Shown here one piece after another: positions 23,101 through 35,100 of a stretch of 64,000 bases of DNA. Numbering within the stretch: position 1 is the first letter of the stretch; every line of letters begins with the position of its first letter. The DNA is taken from assembly GCF_047663525.1 (NCBI RefSeq), contig NC_092602.1, forward strand, positions 7,313,501-7,377,500, read 5' to 3'. This DNA is from Anas platyrhynchos. Its lineage: Eukaryota > Chordata > Aves > Anseriformes > Anatidae. The notes under the pieces are model-generated. The model was given only the letters and a program-made list of their open reading frames with translations. It made no database searches and had not been told where the DNA came from. A program made the position numbers and the translations under genes.

Positions 23101-26100
23101 TATCAGTCTGCTTTATTTTGGATCACTAGCCCCCAAACATTTCATATTTTCAGTCCAGTGCTCTGAATTAATTTAACTGCAGATTTTACTTTTCATGGAA
23201 ACATGACATGATTCAGTGTCATGTGTTTAAAAAGAAATTAGTTCACAATTTTTTAAGGTTTAACAGCTGTGCAAGATATACGTAGCTTACTAAATTACCA
23301 TAGCATCTCAATAAATATATATTTTTCTAATCAATTGCCATTTAACATATGTCATGTCTTTTACTACTGTTAGATGCATCTGATTGCAATAATTATTATA
23401 TGCAAATTAAATGTCAATTAATTATTTAAAGCATATTTACAAAGAGCAACAAAACCTATAAATCTGTTCTGGAGTCATTAACCTCAGCAAACACGTTTTA
23501 AATAATCAGCTGGCACTGCATCCACGTACAGTGGCTGTCTCATTATATCTCCATTAAATCCATGCAGGAGACACTTAATTTAAAGTGTGACCAAATTATT
23601 CATTAGAGGGTAATTAGGGGCTCACCCACACCCCTGATCTGCTGTCAGAAGTGATCCCTCTGCCCTGTCTGTCCCTCTGGTGGGGACAGCGGCATGGGGA
23701 AGGGAGCAGCCCCAAGTGAAATGATACAGATGGTGCATTTATTTATTAATTTTAAAACATTTTTTGATTTAGCCCCTCGTGCAACGGGGAGCGCGCACCG
23801 CCGCCGGCCCGGGGGAAGAAGAAGAAGAAGAAGTCTGGCCGCAAGAAGCGCCGGAGGTGAGGGCGGCCGTGACAGCGTGGGCCTGGGCTGGGGCGAGTGG
23901 GGATGAGGGGACTGGCGGCCCTCACTGCACGAGGGGAGGAAACGGATACAAAATGGAGGTGTGAGGGCCTGTTAGCAGGCCCAACGAGGCACCGCCATGT
24001 TGTCGCCCTCCCCTCACAGAGGGCTGGGGCTCAGCCCGAAGCCCCCCAGGCCGTGAGCCCGGGGATGGCGCGGGCCGGGATGGCCCTGAAGGGGTGAGGG
24101 GGCCATGCAGCCCCTGACACCCCTTTGCCCCCCCAGGTCTCCCTCCTACAGCCCGTCCCCTGTGAAGAAGAAGAAGAAGAAGAGCTCCAAGAAACGAAAA
24201 AGAAACAGGTATTTCTCCTTGGGAAACGTCACGGCTGGCTGGTGGCCATGCAGGGGTGTGCTGGGTTTTGAGGGGGTGTCTGGGCAGAAGGTGGGAAATG
24301 TTACTGCGCCCCACGGCTCGTAGTCACTCGTGGTGGTGGCCATCGAGGCAGCAGGGCCCCACCAGAAGGTGAGATGGCCGTTGGGGTGTCTTGGTGAGCT
24401 GTCAGGGTGGCAGAGAAGATGGACAGACAGACAGGCAGGTGAGCCAGGTCAAGGCCAAGGCAGCCTCCACCAGCTCCACAATCTTGCTGTCAAATTTCAT
24501 GTGGCTCCCATTCGTTTCCCCTTTCCATCAACCCACAGAAAGCGGCAGCATCTGAGCCATCAAAAGGCTCCAGCCAGCTCCCCATGCCCACATCTCAGCC
24601 CCGTCCTTCCCCTCCCCAGGCACCAGGAGCCATCAGATTTGCCCTTTCCAGCCCAAAGCCATCTCCCAGCCATGCTGGCAAGGGGGAGAGCTCGCCTCAC
24701 ATTGCTTGAAGTCATGGGACTGCCTCCGCCTTCCCTCTTCTGTAGTCCATTTTTAATTTAAAAAGCATGATGAAAATTTAAAATTGCAAATATTTTACCA
24801 TTTTCCCTCAACTGTTAAATCAATATTTGCAGAGAACAGTGGATGCCATCTCCCTCGGAAAGTTCATGTATTTATAATTTATTGAATCAAAGCGAGAAGC
24901 TACCAAAAGTGGCTAACAGGGTGAAAAGCAGAGCATGTTTCTTAAAGAGGAAGGCAGGGAGAAGGAGATACAAGGAGATAGAAATCCCTTTAAAATAATT
25001 CGTTTTCAATAAGAGATTCTTATGCTCTTGTATGGATGCCACCTTCTGATAGTTGTTCTGGGTCAGATGCTCTTTGGCTTTCCACCTGTAGTACCCATCT
25101 GTGCCCCTTACAAGCTGATGATAAGCTGTATCCGGTCCCAAAAAGCAGCATGATCAACCACTGGGCATTAGTGACTGATAAAGGTCATTTCCAGACACCT
25201 GGTAACACGTCAGCTACAGATCCCATTTGCCATGGGTAATCTCATGGCCCCTCTAGGCAGCACTTCAGGCCATGTCCTCTGTGGGATGTTGTCCTAGAAG
25301 CTCAGATGGGCCATCAGGCTGTGTAGTAGACTGGGGTCAGGCCTTGCTGCAACGTGATCTCCATGTTCCCAGGGTTTTCTTTGAGGACCGCCCGCATGAT
25401 GGCTCCTGTGTCATCCCAGGGATGCTCCAGGAGGGAAGATTTTGCATGATTCTGGTTTGGCTGTGAACTTGCTCTGGGGTTATACAGAAAGGATTCCTCC
25501 TTTGGCTGCTACATGGTCCTTCATACAGAAAACCTGGGACTGGACTCTCCTCTGTCTTTTCAAACTAATCATAGTGCAAGACTGCGGAGGCAATATTAGT
25601 GAAAAGGGAACCCCCAGGGATGTGGGAGGTGCTCAGTCTATAGATGGGCCTTACCATATTGTCTCTGATTCAGATTTCCACTTCTGTTAAACTCTGTATT
25701 CAATGTAAATATTTGTGTCTTGCAGGTTATCCTCAAAGAAGAGAAGACACAGGTAAGAGTTGAGCAAGCATGGGTGGTCCCTTAGAAATAATAGTTTAAT
25801 GGTCTTCTCAGGATCTCATGAGGTTGATAGTTGCTGGGTGGGGGCAGAAGACACTTCTATCTCCTGGTGGAAACCCCTTGGCTCCCCCATTCCCTGTGGA
25901 TTTGGGGCTACCCTTTTCCTGTTCAGCCTTATGTGTCCCTCAGATCCCGTAGGAGTCAGATCTCCCGCCCAACCTATGCAGCTAAGCAAGTAACTGGAAA
26001 GGGCATCTTGATTAAAAGTATCCCCAGCAGCAATCATCCATGTTGTATCTTTCCTGCATCTTTAGCCTTGTTTCTTTTAGGGCTTCATCTGCAAGCAGTA

Positions 26101-29100
26101 CGCATCCCTGAGCAGTGTCCATCTTTGAAACCCTCAGACTCACTCACTGCCTTTCCAGTTGTGTATTTTAAGGATGCTCCTGATCCCAGTACATGCATGT
26201 ACTATTCCAGTTCTCTATGGAAAAGCCAGCAGGAGGGCTGATGGCACTGGGATTTTTTTTTTTTGTCCAAGCCCATGAGCCAGCTTTGTTAGCAGGAACT
26301 GAGACCCCCTGTGCTGAGAGAGAATCGTTCATCCCTTTAATTTTTTATTGCACGCTTTTGGGCAATTTAGCTGTAACATTGTGTGTGATTGTGTGGCTCT
26401 TTATCAGAACAGAAATCTCTGAATTAATTAGCCATTTCTTATTTAGTTCTTCAAGCCCCAAAAGTAAGAGAAAGGAAGAAAGAAAACACAAAAAACAGTA
26501 AGTAGTGGTTCATGGTACTCCCTGCCCTGCCTGTGCAGAGCTGCAGGGGTAGGAAGCATTTCGTGTGGTGGGTCCCCAGGAGCTAATGCTAGCTGCAGAG
26601 CTCTGAGCAGCTCTCTGGATTATTTTGTAGCTAAAACCAGTGATTCTGGTTTTGCTGAAATAGGGAAGGGTTTGTAGGGGCTGGAGATCTTTTCTCTCTC
26701 ATTTGTGCCACCTGATTCAGGACTTTTTCATGGGAGCAGAAAGCAATGGGGAATAGGGAAGAAAAGGGGTTGTTTAGAGGTGATAGAGAATGCAAAAAGG
26801 TGGAGCTGAGGTTCCTATCTGCTCTGGTAAGTGCATAAGAGAAGGATTGTGCTTCTCTTATGGGGCAGACAATCAAGGAGTATGGCATGAAATGTGGTTC
26901 CTTAGGGCCAGGAGGAGGGCCTGTAAGCATTCTGTTTTTAATTTCCTTCTCGGTCTTCTCCTGGGAATTGCAACATGTGGCATCTCACCTGCTTTCAGAG
27001 CAAGGAAACAGCTCTGGAGCTGAAGCTGTTTACTCTTAGGCAGAAAGGGGACAGAAGGACAACAACCCCTAGCCCTACTGATGTTACCTTGGTACCTGTT
27101 GGGACTGAAGAGATTGGGAATCCAAGAGGAGCACAACATGCTGTGCTGCCTCCAGAGGCCAGCTGTGTTGCAATGCAGAACACCCATCTCCTTTTCTTGA
27201 TATTTCTGCCTATTCAGTGGTGCACTCACCATTTTTTCCTCAAACTAAGCTACTACACACCCAGAAGTCTCATAGATTGTTGGTAAAACCGAGGCTTCCT
27301 AGATAATTGGTGAAAGAAGGCATCTCCCATATGCAGGGTGGTGTTGGCCAAGGTGCAGTAGCCTAGCGGTGTGGTTAACACAAAGGTTGGATGCCTTGCT
27401 GGAGTGCACTGACCAAGGGGAATGAGAAGAGCTTATTCCTTCCTGGTTTATCCCCAAAGAGCTGCTAGAATTGCTCTTTGGGGATAAACCAGCCAGGGCA
27501 CTTTAGCCCCCATCTTTCAGCTCACAAATCAGAACTGAGTCACTCCTGGTTTCTGCAAAGCTCCCCATTGCTCCCAGGGGTGGATTGGAGAGAGCCCGTG
27601 AGCCAACCCAGATCAGGATTTTTTGTACTATCATCCTGCTTTGGCTTATCTTAGTGTTGAGCAACTGGTTATCTAAACAACATGGGACCAGTTCATCCTT
27701 CCTGCAAACAGAGAAAAGTCTTGAACTGGGAGGGAGTGGTGCAGAAAGTGAAGAGAAAATGGGGATTTTTACACAAATCCACTGTGTGAGGGAGAGATGT
27801 TCAGTATCCCTGACTTCATCTGTGCAGAAAGAAGGAAGAAAGATCCCAATTTTTTTTTTTTTTTAATTGAATCATAGGGTGTAAAAAGCATCAGAAGAAA
27901 CAGCCAAGTGGAGTTCAAGCAGTTGCCCTGGTGGTTGCCCTTTTGTCTTAGGGGAGATGCTGTTCTCAAGCAATTGATTTGCTAAGTTTTTGTGGTGCCA
28001 GACTGCTAAATGCTGTCCAGCCAGGTATATTAGCAGTGTCAAGGAGTGGTGCAGTGTGGCCATGAAAGCAGACTGTTCCCATCAGCTAACCCCTCGTTAG
28101 CTTTGCCTGCTGGCACAGCAATGCCCGGCTGAGCAGATGGCTGCGCTACCAGACCAAAAATACCTGCCGTGATGGGCACTGAGCATGATGAGAAGGAATA
28201 GGCACTGAAGGTGACACAGCCTGCCACCCACGTCAGCCTGCTCTGTGTGTGCAGGGCTCAAGCTTTTGGCAAGGGCAACAACAGCCCTTCAGTAATGGGG
28301 CCAGGTAAGCCGTCAGTAATAACCCACGTGGAGCAGCAGGACAGTGAACCGGGCTCTGTGTGCACATTTAGCTGGTCCCTGTTCTGTGGCCCTGTAAAGA
28401 AAGGGGGCAGTATGAGTGGACACCTATGAGCAGCCAGGTAAAAGGGTCCTGTGCCCACAATAGGGCAGGCTGCAGTTAGGGAAGCTGTCCTTCATGTTCA
28501 TATAGCAATCATAAGAGCATCCTATAGGACTGGACAGACCCTCCCACCTTGAGAAGGTGGGGAAGGCAGGCAGATACTAAGTGTTTTGTATTATTTGGAA
28601 CATGGCCTCTTGCATCTGCTGTTTAGAAAGGAGCCTGCACTACAGAGAGGGGCACAGCAAGAAAGGGGAGGGTTTGGGCTTTGCAATGAGTTGCCCAGAG
28701 GGACTGTGCTCCCACATCAAAGCCTAGCAGTGGGAACATCCTGGGCAGTTCCCTGGCTGTCAGGGCAGCCTGCAGGATGAAGGGAGAGTAGCTGACAGTT
28801 CTCTAAGGTCTTGAAAGCAGAAAGGATTGGTGCTGCGCTGTGTTCCTGCGTGCTAGTCCATAGATCTTCCTCCAGCAGGCTATGGAGGCAACCTAATAGC
28901 TCGTAGTTAAAATGCAAGCATAGATCTCAGTAAGATGGCTTGCCTGAATGTCGGTGTAGCTGTGAAGGGATGGAGAATTTCTCATGCCTTGCTGTACTGC
29001 ACCATGTCTCATGCACCAGTCTCTTTGGCTTAAAGTGCAGCTCTTGTTTCTGATTGAAATGACTTCAGCCTCCAACTGCTGCCTCTTGCAGCCCCCAGTC

Positions 29101-32100
29101 TGCTGTCTAACGGTGGTTTTCCTCTCTGCCTTCTTAAAGCTCTCGTGGGCGCACCCGGAAAGCTCATCGCCATCGCCACCGCCACTCTCGCTCAGAGAGC
29201 TCCGACTCCTACTCCCCGAGCTGCCGCAGCAGGTAACGTGACCGCTCGCTGAGCTCAGGGCTGCAATAGCTTGTGTGATCCATGAGCTCTGCACAGAGCC
29301 ATGTCCCGTTCTGCTGGGACACCGTGGGTTGAGCTGCTTGCGCTCTTGGCCGTAAAAGAGAGGGTTTTGGCTCGAGGAGCAATGGCTTCAGCTTCTTAGT
29401 CCAGCAGTCACTTCTAATCCCCGTAGCTGATGCTCAGGCAGTGACAGCTGATTTCAGCCCAGTCTGCCTTCCCAGCCCAAGGGCTTTGTGCTGCTGATGT
29501 CCCAGGCAAGCCGTTAAACTTGTTCTTAGCAATGGAAATGTATTTGCCAATGGCATCTGTATCCACTGCCTTTGACCTGATTTCAGTCTCTGTCCTGTGG
29601 ATGACAGATGCATCCTGAGGCCAGCTGAGTGGATGCTGGTGCTAGGGCCACATCACTGCGATAGCAAGTTGCATAGCTCATGCACATGAATTTGATACGT
29701 GTTCTTTGAAAGCACTTGACTTGATGAGCAAACCACCCCCTCTCTCCCACTCCATTCCTAATTACTGAGAATTTTCTTATGAAAATTTGATGATGATCAG
29801 TGCAGGGAGGAATGCAACCTGTAATAGGTGAGATGTTCATGCAAGAGAAGTGTCTTTTCTTGGAGGTGTATTGACATAGGGACATTCAAGCTGCTGGGAA
29901 GCACAGCTTGTCTTGAGCCACCATAAAATTACAAATTAGAGCTGAAATTTGGCGTTAAGGTCCGAAATCCAACCCAAGTTTCCTGGATGCTAAATATATA
30001 TATTAAAAAAAAAAAAAAGTAGAAAAGCAAAATGTTCCTTTTCTGTCCATCGTGACTGTACAGAGAAGTCATGTGGAAGGTTTCCTCCCACATGCAGTGG
30101 CTCAGCACAAAGCTGTCAAGGGTTTGTGTGGAGCTGGTAGTGGGCACCACTACAATGCCGAGGAATAACGGTTTGGTTCTCCATGTCTTCTGGAGGCACA
30201 GAGCCAGGTCTCGGGAGGAAGGGCGTAAAACACGGCGAAGATGCTCCCAGCACCATTCAAAGGTCACAGCAAAGCGAAGCTCCTCTGCAGAGGTTCAGGC
30301 AAACCAAAAAGCCAGCCAAACCCTCCCACTCTACAGCTTCCTGTCTCCCAAGGAAGTAGTAAGTATTACACACTACTTTGTGTGAACTAGCCACAGGAAT
30401 CTGGGCAAGAAATCGGCTATAAAATTTTTATAACTCAATTATAGTGATGTTAGACAAAGTTGGTTAAAACAGTATTATTTATTAATGGTGCTGTTCTCCA
30501 ATGTATTTAAAGTCGCTCCTTCCTTCAGCACTTTCACATCAAGGGTGGGGTTGGAGAGGGGAAAAACGTGCCAAGACTCTAGCTTATGAATAATGAATTG
30601 AGGACATTTAACAAAGAAAAAGTGGCCTCCAGCAATGATATTTTACAGGGTTGTGTTTATTATGCAGTCTTCGCTCAGCTGAATGTGAACTTAATTCACT
30701 GGTCTTCGTGTCCGAAAGTTTAGTCCTTCAGGGGAAGAAAAGGAATCAAACATATATAAAAGAAACATTTACATTTAATGAGTTGGTGATTATTGGCAGG
30801 GGATGTTATCTGACCATCAGGGTCCTCCTAGGATCACTGTTGCTCTGGACTGACAAGCCCAAAGGCCAAATTGGGAGCTTATGAGCAGCTCTCATTGATG
30901 CTAATGGGAACTACATGTGCAGCCAAGGGGAAAGTCAGGCTCAGTGCCTTGGGATGTTTTTCCATATACATGGAAAGAGATGATATAATACATGCCATAG
31001 AACTGAGGGAGCAAACGACAGACAAATATTAGATACTGATTGATATGAAATCTTGATTTCCATGGCACATTTCCCTCTTGTTCCTAGTAGCTGCAAAGCA
31101 GAGGTGTGATGCCCTTTGATCAGTGTTGGTATCTGATAGGCATTCTGGAGAGAGAAAGTGCTACGTAAGACTCAAAGGATTGCAGAATCTTGTATTTGTG
31201 TACGGATGTGTAATGTTAGCAGTGTCTTGAATACGTAGTCCTCCAAGCCCCAAAGTGTTATGTAATGCGGAACTGATTTTTCTCCTTTTAAAGCTAGTGC
31301 TCAGCTGCAAATACTCAGTAGTTACATCAGGTGTGAGATGGGAGTCCCAGCCAGAGGAGATGTTTTATCCGCTCACCTGCACAGGTAGCATTCCAATCAA
31401 AATACGCAGATCATACACGGATGCGGACAGGCACAAGTTGTCTTTCAGAATTAATTATGTTATATACATCTACCGAGTATGTAGTACACGTGAGTCACTG
31501 CTTATAAAACCATATAAGGCAGAGCAAGAACAGAATGTGAGCACCATGCTTAGGTGCATGTCTACGTGTGCACACATGAAAAGGAAAACAAACTGAAGCT
31601 TTCATTGCTACAAGCCTGGGGTGTTGCCCTGGGTCAATTCAGGAAGGTCAGAATGAGTTCGCAGGTCCTTTCAAAAACCAGCCAGCCAAAGACTGCATCT
31701 TGCCACCAGGGTTTTGTTGGTGGTGTTCAAGCTGCATATTTTACATGCATATTTCAGGTGTGAGTCTGTTTTTTAATTGGTACTAGGTTTCTTCTCTCTG
31801 AAGCCAGGCTCCATGAATCCTGTGAGGCCAATTGCCAACTGTTTTGTTCCCAGAGTAAGAGTAAACTCTAATTTAAAATTGTAAGAACCTTTAAAATTAG
31901 CTAAACTCAAGCATGCTGCGCTCTGCTTTCCACTTGCCTCATTTGGGGTAAATGAGCATGCAAGCTGCAGGGAGGGGAAATCAGTTTTATAGTTACAGAT
32001 GCAGATAACGGATGCAAAGCAAAAGTCATCTGGCTGTTGCTGTATTCTTTCTAGCAGGGGTTAATAATACAGGCAAATATTCCAGTGACAAAAAGGTGTC

Positions 32101-35100
32101 AATAGCTTTACTACGCATCCCACTAGTGTCCGCTCTGTTCCCAGAAAGAAGTACATTCTGCTGGGACATTGCTTAAGCACTTGTTTAAGTCAAAACCCCT
32201 GGTTGAGTGCTGCCCCTGCTTTTTTTCTGGGTAAGGTTGTTAAATATCATTTACTCAAACTGGCAAGGGAAAAATGGAACGGAAACTTTTAGGCTCTGTT
32301 AATGCCTATACACAACTGTTGTATGGCTCTCCTTTTTCTGAGTTCAAGGGTTGCTCTATAAAGGAGCTTAGCTCTGTGAGAATCTGCATTGAGAGAGGTC
32401 TGGATTTGTAATGCTCAGCTCTCTGCTCTTGCAGAAAATATTTTTGTGGAAAAATAGAGAATTCGGGTCAAAAAAATGCCATGTTTCAGTCCTCAGTGGG
32501 CGTTGCTACATCACACCCTGCCCTTTCCTCTGGCCTGAGCTTCCAAACCATCCTCACATGGAGAGATGCATCGTGGTATCTCCAGAGGAAAGAGGTTTTG
32601 CAGGGAGGATCCTGACACACAGAACAGACCCAGACAGACAATACACAAACTTGCTGAGGTAATGCTATAGCATTTCCAAATCCAAGTTTTTTTAAGCCAG
32701 TTTTTATTCTACTTCCTTTTTTCTGCTGACAAGTTGAAGCACTGTGTGGTAAATTTTGCCTCCACACGTTGTTTTACTCTTCTATTGGAATGGCCACGTC
32801 TAACTCAGTCTACCTTTAATTTCTGAGGGATAAACCACACAAAAGAGTGCCCTGCCCATGCATCTACCTTGCTGCTTTCCCTCTTGCCTTTATGTGCAAG
32901 CTGATGCATGCATGCACAAGCACACACACAGAAACACCCCAGAGTTCCCTGCTGCTTCTGAGCAACGAAGTTCCTAGCTTCTCACTCTAATTTTTCCCTT
33001 TAATCACATGCAGCCACAGTAGACACCTGTTGAGAAATAGGGCTGTGGCTCTGTGCCTCAGCACGCTGAGAAACCATGGGTAATATGCAGCATCTCTTCT
33101 GAACGTTAACAACAACCCCCCTAACCTGCTGCAGACACTTTATCCTACACCAACACAGCTGTATTACATGCCCCTGTGCTTTTGGTTGAGCGGCGCAATA
33201 TAAATACCTGCAGGGTGCAACTTTAATTGCCTTTGTTGTACCTGATGAAGATAGCTGCACTCTGCATATATTTTCCCTGCCAGCTCCTTTACTTTCACTG
33301 AAGCTCGTTTACAGCGTCACAAATTAACAGAGGCTTGACCCAAATTTTCAGTGAGGCTCAGTGGGGTACAGTTGTTCCAAGGAGTGCTGTTTGTGCTAGC
33401 GGGTCTGCAGGAAGGTACAAGCGGGGAAATGTTGCTCAGGGGGTGGGCTGCTGTGTGCAGGAGGGTTCAGGGAGTCTTGTAGCAGACTTGCAGCCTGCCT
33501 CGCTCTTGCTTTCTTTTTTTTTTTTTTTTTTTTCTAGCCTAGGATTTTGTTTATATAGGAAAAGTTTTTCTTTTAACTGCTGCTTGCTGTGTTTCTGAGA
33601 ACAAACAGGGCCCTTAAAGATCTGGAAGGCAAACCCTCCCCTCAGTATGGAAGGTGCTCTCTTTGCTGTTCCATTTTTCCCCCTCCCAGCCAGAGGGCTG
33701 AAGTTACGCTGGTTATTGCCTAACAAATGTGCAGCTCAGTGCTCGGTCAGAGGCAGGGGTGCATGCAGCCACAGGAAAACCAAGCAGTACCCTAAAGGAG
33801 CTGTCCGGACACAAACCCTCACCCCAAAGCCATTCCAGCCTGGCCAGGAGCTGAGCTGCGGACCCTCTGGCCTGTGCCACACTGCGCTGCCTGCACCCCG
33901 GTGGGCAGACGAGATTTTTCGTTGGCTTTTCAGCTGGGGCATCTCCCCTGGGTGAAGGACAGCCCCGTGTCCCCGCTGATCCCAAAGGGTCCCCAGGGAG
34001 GCTCGCAGCCCCTCGCAGCAGGTGCTGCAGCGTGCGCCGGCAGCTGTCTGCCAGCCCTGGCGGGGAGCAGGGGTCACTGACGCAAGCTTTTTGTGCCTTT
34101 CATCAGCATAAGGCACAGAAAGAGGGAGGGAGGGGAGGCGTTATGCAACTCTGAAAAAAGAAATTAACTCCGCTTTGAAATGAGTTGCAAAACAAGAGAA
34201 CGAGACCCAAGAAAGAAACCCTCTGGCTATGAGTGAGGCTGTGCCACGCTGCTCATTGATGGGCCTCGGTCCCCTTATGGCTGAGAAAATTTATGGCCCT
34301 ATCTCTCCTCGGGGCTGTTTGAAGCACAGTAAATGGACTTGTTCAATTTAATTGGAAGACGAGTGGTGATTGTGTTTTTGTAACCTATTAGTCTGCACTG
34401 CCTCTTGATCTACGAGCACAGTCGAAATTACCTTCTGAAGTACGAGTGAGGGCCTCGTTTCTGCTCACACCTCCATCTTGATTAAATAGCGATTTGAAAC
34501 AAACAAAAACCCCCACACCCAAAACAATAAGTATATATCCTAGGTTTTCTTGAGGGCAGCAGCAGGTCCCCTGCTGAAAGAAGCAAAGTTCACTGAGATT
34601 ATTTAATTACTTACTGGGGGGGAGGGAGGGGAAGCCAAATGTTCACACAGAGAAAATTAGATTCATGAAAGACCAGGCTCTTTCAAGACAACCTAGAAAA
34701 ATAAAAAAGCCATTAGAATTCAGTTGAACTCTGCGCAGTGTTTTCAGACGCGGCCCCTGGTTTCCATTTTGTGTGGCCTGTGCGCCTTTCGCAAGCAGCA
34801 AAATGGGACCAGGAGCAAAGCCAAGGCCGTCAGATGGGGAAGTCATCTCTGAGTGGAGAAGTCGAGCACCTTGAGGCCTGTCCTGGCTGCTGGTGCAGGG
34901 CAGAAATCCCAGGCCAGGCCTTCCAGCCCTCACAGGCACTGTAGGCTCTATGATTTAATGATATCCACGTGTTGCCTCTTCCCAGAGTGCTGCTACTGCA
35001 GCAGTGGAGCTACAGAGGAGCTTGTTGGCCGCTCAGTTTTTTGCTAGATTTATCAATGTGCTGACAACAGGTGTCACTTTGAAGGTAGATTTCAGCGAAG

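Noticed and set aside
28640..28760. Possible CR1 retroelement remnant
   Set aside because: TTGCCCAGAGGGACTGTG and ATCCTGGGCAG recall CR1 3' sequence, but the match is short and the typical 3' terminal repeats are absent. RepeatMasker would decide.
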